Part shown: positions 24,058 to 34,100 of the stretch, one piece after another
Position numbering within the stretch: the stretch's first letter is position 1
How the letters are laid out: every line of letters begins with the position of its first letter
DNA from: Cupriavidus cauae
Lineage (GTDB): Bacteria > Pseudomonadota > Gammaproteobacteria > Burkholderiales > Burkholderiaceae
Direction of reading: 5' to 3'
Assembly (NCBI RefSeq): GCF_008632125.1
Contig: NZ_VWRN01000053.1
Location: 310,001 to 374,000, forward strand
DNA length: 64,000 nt
The notes under the pieces: generated by a model
The model's input: only the letters and a program-made list of their open reading frames with translations
What the model was told of the DNA's origin: nothing
Databases searched by the model: none
Program-made: the position numbers and the translations under genes

Positions 24058-27000
24058 CTATTGCAGGTTAGCAACTGCCGTCTTTGTGCTGCCGCCATGC
24101 TGGGTGATGCGTGGACGGCATTTGATTCTCACTGCGCCGCGGGTGAACGAGTCATCTGAGGCCTTGCTTGACCAAACATAGGCTTCGCCTGCACCGAGGT
24201 GACTCATTTTCTCGGAAGTCAACTCTCCGAGGGCGGCATTGGCCTTCTGGATATGCTTAAGCCAGGCTGGTGAGTTGAACTTGTGCATGATGATCTGTGA
24301 GGACAGCTCAATTAGAGAAACGGGAACCGATGGCGGGTCTTGGGACGCGACCATGATGCTGGTGCCTTTATGTCGCATTTCCCGAACCACTTCAACCAAT
24401 CCGGAAACTAGATCATCGTTCTCTATGTACTTGTGGGCTTCGTCAAATACCACGAGCTTGTTAAAGGCACCTCCTTGGTAAGTGGCTTCCGAGAAAATCT
24501 GCAACATCACCACGAACAGACCGAGCGCTTCATCCTTTTCAATGTACTCGTCACGCAGATCCACAATGATCAAGCGGCCCGGACGGATCAGGTCTTGAAG
24601 CCGTTGGTTATCGTTGATGTATTCACTGGCGAACAGCAGGCGCGTCTGGGCCAGCTCCTTCAGGTGATCGGACAGGCCAGAGTTATCAATGCCTGCTCGT
24701 AGGGCGTCCAAGGTCAGGTTGTCGCGCAGCCCCCTCATTATGAGATTGATCTGGCGCATGTACATGCTCTGGCTGCCAATCGCACCCATCAGGAATTTCC
24801 AGTGGGCGGCCTTAAGCTCGGAGGCAGAGAAAGCAATCGGCTTAACCTCGATATCCGGGTATTCGGCCCGGCGATCATCCACCTTGTTCGCAGGGGTAAG
24901 AATCAGCACATCTTTCAGCGCTTCTGGGTTGGCCTTGTAACGTTCGCGAAGGACGCGAATCTCCTCATCCACCGAGTTCGAATTGATCATCGAGGTAAAC
25001 TCCGGCGCATAATCCTGCGTCGGGCTGTAATGGAAGATGACCGTGGCAAGCGGGCTTGGCAGCACGTTGATATGCTGGAACGGCATGGAGGCCATCTCGA
25101 TCACCGTTCCAAGTGTGTAGCTCTTGCCGCCGCCTTGAACCCCAAAGAGACTGATCGTGTGGGTGTGGTTGAGATCTAGCGCGACCTTTCTACCGGAGAC
25201 CTCTCCGAGTAATCCGTACTGAGGCGAGTCGCCATTGACGCCGAGCATGATGTCATAGCAGGCCTCTGCTTGAGGCACAGGCTCGGACGCCGGGTGCCCT
25301 CCATGCTCTGGTTCAGCATGCGCTTCCGGTACGGCAGCCACGGCAGGTTGTTCGTCATCCTTTTCGACTTCCGAAGCGATAGAAGACGGAGGGGTTGGCT
25401 CGACAGGGCTCGCCTGTTCTTCTGCCTCTTGGTGAGCAGGCGCAGGTGCTCCCTCTGCGGCCGGGGGTGCTGGCGCGGTGATTGGTACCTCCGGATCATC
25501 GTCCCAGAGCTCATCCACCGTCCAGGACGTTGACCGCGCTCTCTTGGGTGCGATAAAGGCCGCTGTCTCAAGTTTTGGCACGTTCGGTATGAACTGCTCG
25601 CTAAGAAGGTGCATGGTCGGTTCTTCCTCAATCTCGACGGAAACAGGCTTGCGGCAGTTCTCCAGTAAGGCGCGAATGAGATCCTTACCGATGCGGTGGA
25701 ATTCAATGCCAACCTCGTTGTCGGGGGCCTCGGTTCCGGTCTTGTCGAAGTCGAAGATCAGGGCGCAGCGTCTGAACTGAAGCGAGTAGCCCTGCTCGAT
25801 GGATTCAAGTAGCCCTCGTGCTTCCTGCGCAGCAGTCGCATCAAAGATCCCGTAACGTAGTGAGCGCTCTAGATAGAAACGAAGGATCTGAGCCAACTCC
25901 CGGCTCTTGAGCAACCTATCCGGCCGGTCGGGCTTCTTTAAGGCCGGGTCAAAGTGGCGCTGGAGGATGCGCTCGCTCTGATTGATCTGGGCGGAAATCC
26001 GTTCCTTCAGTTGGTTGAAGGCCGCAAAGTCGCCCACTTGCGAATAGCATTTCACCTCGACCAGGTTGCAAGTGATCGTTCTGGTGTTCAAATCCAAGTC
26101 GAACAATCCCAAGTCGGTGCGTTGCAGACTGATTGCATCATTGACATCGTCTGACTCACCGCTTGAGCGGTAAAGGTCCGTGTGCGCATCCAACGGCACA
26201 ATGACCTGATTGCTCAATGCGCCCTGATATTCGAGGTAGAGCCGAGCCAAAGCCAGACCAAGTGCCTCCGCCTGTTGTGTGCGAGCAGAAATCAGCTTGA
26301 GCGCTAGTTGACCGGACAGCGACCGCAGATTTGCCAGGATCTGAACCGACTGCTCGCCGTCGGCGGACAAGCCATGCTCAAGCAGCACCGGCTTCAGCAT
26401 CGCCTCCAGTTCATCGTTCGAGCGCGACGAGATGATCAGGTTGTGTGTCGCCTGGGAGCTGGCTCCCGGCACATAGTCAATCAGATAGTCCGGTCTGTTC
26501 TTCCGGCCGCCATGGTCGAAGAACTCAATCCCCATATTTCGGTCGATGGTGAACACCCAATCGCTGATCTGGTGAACCTCGTAGATCAGTTCTCGTTGGG
26601 CCACATCGAGGCCAAGGGTCACCACAGGCACAGCTTTGAAGCTGGCACCAGAAGCAGCAACCGCTGAGGTAGCAAAGCAGAGGTGCCGGCTCAGGGACGA
26701 CAGCAAATCGAAGCACGCCGCATGGTTGTCCGCGCCGAGGGAGCGCCCGACAATCGGCCGCTTGTTCCAGAAGGTTCCCGAATCGTCATCAACGAATTCA
26801 GTGTCAAAGTCCTGTATCAGCCCATGCAGTGGGGTCACGCCCATCGGCTTCTCTGCAATGGAAAGCTCCTCGGCGGGAAACACATCCAGAAGAACACTGA
26901 TGTGGGCCGGGAACTCCTTGGAATTTGCATGGAATTCATTCAGGGGGTGCTTGGCCAAGTTCAGTTTGGAGAACAGATGGCTGCCCGTTGAGGTCGCAAA

Positions 27001-29517
27001 TGCGTCGGCGGCCTCGTTTACCGTGGCTCCGGGACGGACCATCGACTCAAGAGCCTCGCCCAAAACAGGTGAGTCGGGATCGGTGGTAAAGAGCCGCACG
27101 TCATAGCGCAAATCGGCATGCTCGCGCTTCTGCTGGAGCGATAGCAGAGCCTCCGCAATCACCGATCCGGCCCCAGGGTTGAAGATGTTCAGTGATAACT
27201 CTCGAACATAGGGATGCTGAGAGAGATAGCGCTCGATCTTGTCCGCAATGACTTGTCCGGAAATATCTGATCCCGCCGCAGAGGGCTCGGCCAAGCCGAG
27301 CGCTGAACAGATTTCCGCCATCAGACCACGGGAATTTTCCTCGGTCGTCGGGGCGTAGAGCGCCCAGAAAGCATTCAGGTTGTCCACCGGAGTGAAGATG
27401 CGGCCATCCTCGACGGGAATACCGACCGGATAGGCAGAGGGCACAAGGCCATCCAACAGCGCGGAACGGACGTGAGGAATGTGATCCTTTCCGCCTGACT
27501 TGATCTTCTCAATCCAATCCTTACCCAGGGCGACCCAACTGCTCAGCCACAAGGCACGAAGCGGATGGGTTGGGGAGACCAAAACAGCCTCCCGGTGCCT
27601 TCCACCGAAGTCGGTCAAGATGACATGAATGGAATCGACGGCCAGCACATTTTTGAGCGCTTGCAAGTGTTGCTGACGCTCGGCACCAGAAGTCGTCTCG
27701 GCCTGACGGATGAGGTTCCTGACCAAGTCAAGGTAGCTTTCAGCATACGCGAGGCATTCCCTTTCCGAGTCGCGGAACGAAAGCCCCTGCATGATCAGCT
27801 CGGCAGTGTCTTTGCGCACTGCTGCAAAAAACTCTTCGCGGGCAGCCAAGAAGGAAGCCATCGCGGCGGAAGATGGCAGCGTGAGTCCAACCTCGGAAGG
27901 CGGCTCGGCGGTATCCAGATTGATCTGCATTCGCCAGCCTGACGGGTGCTTAGGCTCCGCCAAGACGCGCTGCTCGATGGTTTTGAGCATACGCGAAAGC
28001 GGAATCTGAACCGCGCCCTCACGACCGAATTTTGCGTGTAGGGTTTCCTGGCGAGAGGTCTTCTTGGAACGACCGCCCTCGGCCCAGGCGACACCACTGA
28101 TGGCGATATCATCGGGATCGCGTTCATCGCCCAGGGCAGTCAGTTGCAGCCGGAAACGCGCATGCTCCAGGCTCTGCTCAATGGGTATGGCGCGTTGCGG
28201 TGGTTCTTCCTCGATGTTGCCACCGGGCAGGACGTAGAAAGGTTCGCTCTCGTAGGAACGTCTTGCGCCCTCGGAGGCGGAATCCGCTTCCAGCGGAATC
28301 GGATCGCCATCGGCCGTCCAAGGCATTACACGGATGAAATGCCATCCTTCCTCGAATTCGATCTTATTGAGCTTGGCCAAGTTGGTCGTGCATTGCAGAC
28401 GGTTCGGCGTCCAGGCCTTGACTTTCTTAGATTTTCCAACCGGGCCGTCATTCTGCGAAATGATCTGAACCGTAAAATGATCAAGCCCGCTTACCTTGCC
28501 GGGGTGAGGGCTAACCTCGAACACCACGTTCATTTTGCGGCGGTCGTTCGGCACCAGAACCTGTTGCCCGATGAGGCCGGAGAGTTGGTCGTCGGTCTCA
28601 TCCTCCTGAACGACTGGCAAGTCGGTCTCCAGTACTGTCAGCAGGACCTTGTCCAGCGAAAGCTCTTCCTGGAACGTCCATTTATCGAATGAAATGCTCC
28701 ACCAGCTCTTGTCGGTCGCGATGGGCGGCGTCCAGGATTCGGGCTCCTGGACTTCGTATTTTTCAAAATAGGTGAATAGTCGCGACTCCAATGCCTTGTC
28801 GCTGAGTCCCAGATCGGCGATACGACCACGAACCGACTTGTGCGAGGCCATCAGACTGCGGACGCTGCCGAGGTTACGGCGAATCTTGCCATTGACCATG
28901 CCGGGATCGGCAAAGAGCTTGAAGTCTGGAATCAACGTCAATTCATACAGGCTGGCCCCGAGGGTTTCTCCATCAATCCCGTTTTCGAGCGCAGTGAGCA
29001 GGTACCGCACGCGGGAAACATGGTCGGCAAACAGCCACTCCTCGTCGGTGAGGATGCCCAGAAGATCGCGAGCATGGCCAACCAGCGTTGTCGGGAGCCG
29101 ATCAAGCAGCGAGTCGATAAGGTCCTCGTAGATACCGGCGAAGGTCAGCTCCTCGAAGGTCGCCACACCGAAAGAGTCCTCGGCGCTGGTGCGAAGCGAA
29201 GTCGGTATGAAGACCAGCAACGGCTGACGCAGCTCGCCGTTCGCGTCCGGGTTGCGCAACTCCACCAGTTTGGTGGAAGTGACTCGGAAGGGCTGGCCCT
29301 CCTGATCATGGCTGCCGAGGATAAAGATATTTCCGTCGGGTCGGGTTCGACGTAGTTCCTTGCAGACCGACTCCATTACCTCGTCATCGAGATCGGTGAC
29401 CCGCATGCAGTGGCCTGGGCCACGGTCACCCAGGATCGCTTCGATACGGGGGCACAGCAGACAAGCGACCGCCGCATTCAACTTGTCCTGGGAAAGCTTG
29501 GTGAACGCATTACTCAT
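24058..29517 (-). CDS. mad8: Defence protein with PD-(D/E)xK-like nuclease and HerA-like ATPase (MAD8-like)
   Basis: 1819 residues. The N-terminal two thirds has no domain I recognise. At about residues 1135-1160 'LGLFDLDLNTRTI' followed by 'NLVEVKCYSQVGDF' gives the D...ExK arrangement of PD-(D/E)xK nucleases. A Pro/Ala/Glu-rich linker (about 1330-1430) joins this to a C-terminal HerA/FtsK-like ATPase with Walker A 'GVQGGGKSYTLG' (about 1457) and Walker B 'LVVFDEAHKYI' (about 1690). DptH of phosphorothioate restriction has the same style of C-terminal ATPase. As last gene of the system it is probably the DNA-attacking motor. Coupled by a 4-base overlap to the 547-residue gene. Lower GC than the flanks. 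Confidence 0.78.
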   Translation of the reverse strand: MSNAFTKLSQDKLNAAVACLLCPRIEAILGDRGPGHCMRVTDLDDEVMESVCKELRRTRPDGNIFILGSHDQEGQPFRVTSTKLVELRNPDANGELRQPLLVFIPTSLRTSAEDSFGVATFEELTFAGIYEDLIDSLLDRLPTTLVGHARDLLGILTDEEWLFADHVSRVRYLLTALENGIDGETLGASLYELTLIPDFKLFADPGMVNGKIRRNLGSVRSLMASHKSVRGRIADLGLSDKALESRLFTYFEKYEVQEPESWTPPIATDKSWWSISFDKWTFQEELSLDKVLLTVLETDLPVVQEDETDDQLSGLIGQQVLVPNDRRKMNVVFEVSPHPGKVSGLDHFTVQIISQNDGPVGKSKKVKAWTPNRLQCTTNLAKLNKIEFEEGWHFIRVMPWTADGDPIPLEADSASEGARRSYESEPFYVLPGGNIEEEPPQRAIPIEQSLEHARFRLQLTALGDERDPDDIAISGVAWAEGGRSKKTSRQETLHAKFGREGAVQIPLSRMLKTIEQRVLAEPKHPSGWRMQINLDTAEPPSEVGLTLPSSAAMASFLAAREEFFAAVRKDTAELIMQGLSFRDSERECLAYAESYLDLVRNLIRQAETTSGAERQQHLQALKNVLAVDSIHVILTDFGGRHREAVLVSPTHPLRALWLSSWVALGKDWIEKIKSGGKDHIPHVRSALLDGLVPSAYPVGIPVEDGRIFTPVDNLNAFWALYAPTTEENSRGLMAEICSALGLAEPSAAGSDISGQVIADKIERYLSQHPYVRELSLNIFNPGAGSVIAEALLSLQQKREHADLRYDVRLFTTDPDSPVLGEALESMVRPGATVNEAADAFATSTGSHLFSKLNLAKHPLNEFHANSKEFPAHISVLLDVFPAEELSIAEKPMGVTPLHGLIQDFDTEFVDDDSGTFWNKRPIVGRSLGADNHAACFDLLSSLSRHLCFATSAVAASGASFKAVPVVTLGLDVAQRELIYEVHQISDWVFTIDRNMGIEFFDHGGRKNRPDYLIDYVPGASSQATHNLIISSRSNDELEAMLKPVLLEHGLSADGEQSVQILANLRSLSGQLALKLISARTQQAEALGLALARLYLEYQGALSNQVIVPLDAHTDLYRSSGESDDVNDAISLQRTDLGLFDLDLNTRTITCNLVEVKCYSQVGDFAAFNQLKERISAQINQSERILQRHFDPALKKPDRPDRLLKSRELAQILRFYLERSLRYGIFDATAAQEARGLLESIEQGYSLQFRRCALIFDFDKTGTEAPDNEVGIEFHRIGKDLIRALLENCRKPVSVEIEEEPTMHLLSEQFIPNVPKLETAAFIAPKRARSTSWTVDELWDDDPEVPITAPAPPAAEGAPAPAHQEAEEQASPVEPTPPSSIASEVEKDDEQPAVAAVPEAHAEPEHGGHPASEPVPQAEACYDIMLGVNGDSPQYGLLGEVSGRKVALDLNHTHTISLFGVQGGGKSYTLGTVIEMASMPFQHINVLPSPLATVIFHYSPTQDYAPEFTSMINSNSVDEEIRVLRERYKANPEALKDVLILTPANKVDDRRAEYPDIEVKPIAFSASELKAAHWKFLMGAIGSQSMYMRQINLIMRGLRDNLTLDALRAGIDNSGLSDHLKELAQTRLLFASEYINDNQRLQDLIRPGRLIIVDLRDEYIEKDEALGLFVVMLQIFSEATYQGGAFNKLVVFDEAHKYIENDDLVSGLVEVVREMRHKGTSIMVASQDPPSVPVSLIELSSQIIMHKFNSPAWLKHIQKANAALGELTSEKMSHLGAGEAYVWSSKASDDSFTRGAVRIKCRPRITQHGGSTKTAVANLQ

Positions 29518-31157
29518 GCGTGCCTCCCGTTTTTATCTGTTCCGTCATTTCTCTCAATCGCATAGCGGGGCGATACCTTCTGGGTCACGTAGGCATCCGA
29601 CAGGTCCTCGTAGAACCCGATTTCACGCAGGCGACGCTTGAAGGCTTCGAGGTTGAGGCGCAGGGCGCGTCTGTCGAGGATGCTGCTGTTGGCCTGTGCT
29701 CCTTCCGGCAGCCGGTCGATGTGAAGGCCGTAGCGGCTTCTCAAAAAGGCCAGCAACTCTTCGATGCGAACCTCGCGGGTCACGAAACGCCCGTCATCCT
29801 GAGTGAGCACAGCCACCTGAAGGAGCACCTCAAGAAGCTTGCTTCCCAGCACAAACCGCCGAGGACTTCCCTTGGTTCGGGATTGGGCCAACAGGCCGTT
29901 CTCCTTGTTCTTCAGCAGCAGTGAGTCCAGGCACTCAGTGATGTACTGGCGGTGATACTTGCCGCGATATGCCATCAGGATTTCTATGAAGGATTCGAAC
30001 TCGCCAAGGCCCATGGCGGTGACGTCCCGGATCTCCGGATCGATGTCCTCGTTTCCAGAGGCCGACTCCTCGATCAGGCTGGCCAGGCGGAACTTGAAGT
30101 AGGCTTGCCGCTCGGCGTCGTGCTCGGGCTTCAGTAGAGAAACCAGATCGCCGACGGTAAACACGCCGGCCCCTGGAGCGGTCAGCTTGCCCGTCTTCTT
30201 GCTCAGGTATTCCGCCATCTCATCGAGCTTCTTGACGACGAAATTGGCCTGCACAAAGGCAGGAATCTGGCGATAGAGCCGGTCAGTGGACTTGCGAGCC
30301 AGCTCGACCATATGCGGATTATTGACGTCCCCCATATCCACGACCAGCGCCACGGGATCAGGTGAACTCGCCAGCGCATTGTCCGAGCGCTGCTTCACCA
30401 GCTTGGGCAGTATCTGCAACAGCTTGAGGTGGTAGAGCGCCAGATGGAATGCCATCAGGGTTTTGAGGTAATCCACCAGCACCGAGCGAGGAATATGGGG
30501 CTCATAGGCCAATAGCCGCAGAATGTCGTCGGCCATGGTGTCGGCCTGATCGATTAGAAGTGGTGGAAAGCGCTCGGGCTCCTTGGAGTCCTGTGTGTCC
30601 TGAGTAACTTGAGAATCGAAGCGAAGTAGCGCTTGGGTTTCTACATCGACGACCGTGCCGGATTCATGCCTACCGGTTACATGGTCAATCCCAGGGAAAA
30701 AGAAGCGTTTTAGCGTGTCTCGGGCGGCCTGGCCCTTGCCTTTGCGGGCATAGTAGAGCATCCAATAAATCTGCTCGGCTGCCCCATAGTCACGGCAGTG
30801 CTTCGAATTTCGAAATTTGTAGGTCTCTCCATGAAGCGGGCGCGGAGAGGCGACAGCTTGATTCGACTTGCCCCGATTTACCACATCAAGAAGTTCGGTC
30901 TCTACCCACTTGTGGACAATGGAGGGATGTTCGTCAAATCCCTCAAAATACTGCTTAACCTCTTCGGACAGCATCATTTCATCTGCAAATTCTTCTGGCT
31001 GCAAAATATTTGCGCGTGGCGGTTTGCGACTGCCATAGCCATTGAATTTGAGGCGAGGAAATAGCATGGTCAGCACACGATCCATTTCTGTGTGCTGCCA
31101 ATGCAAATAACTGACCTTAGGTGTTCTGAATTCCTTGTCTCTACCCTTGATTGACAT
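29514..31157 (-). CDS. mad7: Unrecognised defence-system protein (MAD7-like)
   Basis: 547 residues, mainly helical and soluble, no known motif that I can see. Notable stretches are 'KVSYLHWQHTEMDRVLTMLF' near the N-terminus and a C-terminal winged-helix-like part ('FVTREVRIEELLAFLRSRYG'). Overlaps the 1819-residue gene by 4 bases and lies 5 bases after the kinase gene, so all three are made together. By position between a DptF-like and a DptH-like protein it may be a counterpart of DptG, a guess from order and size only. Confidence 0.65.
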   Translation of the reverse strand: MSIKGRDKEFRTPKVSYLHWQHTEMDRVLTMLFPRLKFNGYGSRKPPRANILQPEEFADEMMLSEEVKQYFEGFDEHPSIVHKWVETELLDVVNRGKSNQAVASPRPLHGETYKFRNSKHCRDYGAAEQIYWMLYYARKGKGQAARDTLKRFFFPGIDHVTGRHESGTVVDVETQALLRFDSQVTQDTQDSKEPERFPPLLIDQADTMADDILRLLAYEPHIPRSVLVDYLKTLMAFHLALYHLKLLQILPKLVKQRSDNALASSPDPVALVVDMGDVNNPHMVELARKSTDRLYRQIPAFVQANFVVKKLDEMAEYLSKKTGKLTAPGAGVFTVGDLVSLLKPEHDAERQAYFKFRLASLIEESASGNEDIDPEIRDVTAMGLGEFESFIEILMAYRGKYHRQYITECLDSLLLKNKENGLLAQSRTKGSPRRFVLGSKLLEVLLQVAVLTQDDGRFVTREVRIEELLAFLRSRYGLHIDRLPEGAQANSSILDRRALRLNLEAFKRRLREIGFYEDLSDAYVTQKVSPRYAIERNDGTDKNGRHA

Positions 31158-31162
31158 GATAT

Positions 31163-34100
31163 TCAGCCCCCTTTTTCAGAAACACCCAATGCCAATACGC
31201 CATCCTCTTTTCTGTTTATCTGGTAGAACCGGAGCCCATTCTCCGTCAGCAGAACTTCTTGATAGAGTGCAGCAGATAACAGGTTCTTGAATACCGCCAG
31301 ACTTAACAGGAAACCTTCCTGCTCCTCGATGCTGGGACGGTAGCCGTTGTTGAGCCGCATCAGCATTTCATAGATGTCGAGGTTGATGCGCAGGCTGGCC
31401 TTGTGCCCGTCGCCGGAGTCGTAAAGCAGCACCAGCGCCTGAGACAGGTATTCAAGGAAAGGGTGAGCCGCTGTTTCCTGCGCGGTGCGGAGCGTGAAAT
31501 GGTCGCCGCCAAAGAGACGGTAACTGCGGATGGTGCCCTTATCCACTTGGCGAACACGCAGCGCCAACTGGTTGCCCAAACGCGCCGGATCGCTCAGACC
31601 TTCGCCCCGGTTGATGGCTCGAAGAATGGCCGTAACCTCATCTGTGCTTTTTGCTCCCGGCTGCTCAATGGCATCCAGGAAGGGATCGATGCTTCCATAT
31701 GGCAGCATCTCCTTCCAGCCGGTGTCGCGTCGCTCAAAGAAATGGCGACGGCGCATATGCGATAAATAATTGCGGTGCTTGGCGATCAGTCGAGCACGGT
31801 TCTTCGACGAGTAATCGCGAGGCAGATTGCGGAACAGCGTCGCCACAAGTTCATCGTCGTACCCAGCCCGCTCCGCGAACGAGAAGCGGCTCATGGCCTT
31901 GGTCTTGGGATTGAGGAAGCCAAGCTCGCGGTCCAGATCGGGATTGCTGACTTCGGCGACGTCAATTTCGCGCAGCAAGGCAATCAGCCGGTCATTGGAT
32001 CCTTCCGCCCCACCAAGCCACGAGTTGAAATAGAAACCGTCAAGGATGCGATTCTGGGTTTCTTCACCGCCGTTCTGATAGAGGTGGTGAATGCCGTCGC
32101 AATCCTGGGTGCCTACCAGCATGAAGGCCAGCGCCGAACGAAGGTCGCGCATGGTGATGTGCAGTCGGCCGCGCAGGTGCGTAATGGTGTAGAGCATCTT
32201 CAGGCGCTCGATCACCTTGGGACCGGCAACCGGGTCCTGGAAGGTCCGGGCGTTGTGATAGGCGTAGCATTTGCCCTTGAGATCGCACTTGTCGCATGCC
32301 TGCCAGTATTCCTGCTGGGTCATGCGGGCGATCAGCCGCTCCAGAATCGAAGGTTGACCTTCCTCGGGTTCGGCGACCACCGAGCGCAGGTTGAGGTTGA
32401 TAACCGCGATACCGCCTTCCGGAGCAGCTCCGGCCAAGCCCTGCTGGATCTGCTTGGCAAGCAACGGGAACTCTTCTTCATGCTCAAGGAAGAAGTCGAC
32501 CAGCCGTCCCTCGTTGATGGCGATTAGGCGGGTCTGATTCTCGGGCCAGTCGGAGGCATCCTTGCCCGCGAAGGGAGCGAAGAACTTCTGAAGCACGGCA
32601 TCGTTGCGCTCGTCGCCTTCATCCTGGCTCCCGTCGTAGTTGCTTTGGTAGGTATGCCCCTTGAGCTGGAACACAGCCCCGTTCGCGCCGCGCTGTATCT
32701 GTGCGCCCTTGCTCTCGGCAAAGGCCTCGAACTGCTGAATGAAGGCCGTCTTGCCGTCGCCGGCGTTACCGCTGATGATGACCAAACGGAACTCGCCCTT
32801 GAGCAGCGCGGGCTTGAGCTTTTCGTCCAGATAAGTCGACACGTAGGTGGCCTTGCCAACTTCGTCGAGGCCACGGGTGCCTGCGTTGGACACCTGGCTC
32901 TGGCTATAGAGCGTCAGCAGGTGGGTGACAAAGGGGTTGGTGTTTGGCTTGGTCGGCTCGAAACCCAGCTTGGACACCACCTTGGGTCCGGCACCAATCT
33001 CGCCGGTCGTCAGCACCGAGCGCAGGCGCTTGACCTCGGCCAGGGCAATCAGGAACTCCTCCGCCGACGCAAAACGGTCCTTGCGCTCAGGCGCGATCAT
33101 TTTCGCCAGCACATTGACCAGCGACGAGCTGAGGTCGGCGCAGCCTTTGAACTGCTTGGGGTCCCTGGGCTGAGTCTTGATCGGCGGCGTGGGATCGTCG
33201 AATGGATACTTGCCGGTCAGGCACTCATAGAAGGAGATGCCCAAGGCATAGAGGTCACGATCCATTCGATCCGAAGCATCCGGCTCGGAGGAGTAGTCGT
33301 AATCCGGCGGCAGGTAACGGCGCGTGCCGCCACCTCCTTGAACCTCATCGTTCTCGGAGACCGCGACGTTGAAATCGATGATACGGACGCCTTTGTCCGT
33401 CCAAAGCAGATTGGAGGGCTTGACGTCCTGATGGTAAACGCCGTGCTTGTGGAGATGGGCCAGCCCCTCGGCTGCCTCGCGCACGATGCGCACGGCATCA
33501 TCCAGCGACAACGCCTCGGCATCGATCAGATCGGAAACATCCAAACCTTCCACATACTCGAAGACAATGTAAGGCGTCTGCTTGGCGTCGGCCATGCGAT
33601 CCGCCCAGATCACCTTCACCACATGCGGATGTTCGGGGAGATTGGTCAGGGTCTTGTACTCGCGGCGCAGCCGTTCGTACACGCTGCGACGGTCCTTGGT
33701 CACCAGTTTGATGACGCGCACCACATCGCCCAGGGAATCGAACACCTTGTAGGCGACGCCGAAGCCGCCGCTGCCCAACTTCTTCTGAATGCGGAAGCGA
33801 TCCGCCAGGATGAAATCCTGCGGCAAGTTCATCAGGTTATCTGGGAGCTGTGGCACAACCACGGCCGGGCCACTCACATCCGGGCCTGAGTCGTTCTTGG
33901 CCTCTGGCAGAATCAGATCATCCAGGGCCTTGCGAGCGATGGCTGCGCTCGTGTGCCGTTCCTCCGGGTCAAACTCGCAGAACTTCTGCAACCACTCGTC
34001 GATCCCCTTGGGCAGGTCCGGCTTGTGCTCCGAGGGCTTGATGGGGAACTTGCCGTCGGCCTCCATCATCTGGTCGACGCTTTCAAAGGGCAGCTCGCCG

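Noticed and set aside
29360..31200. Toxin-antitoxin pair among small open frames near 29.4 and 31.0 kb
   Set aside because: The short plus-strand frames here are opposite the large defence genes and show no toxin or antitoxin motifs or ribosome binding sites.
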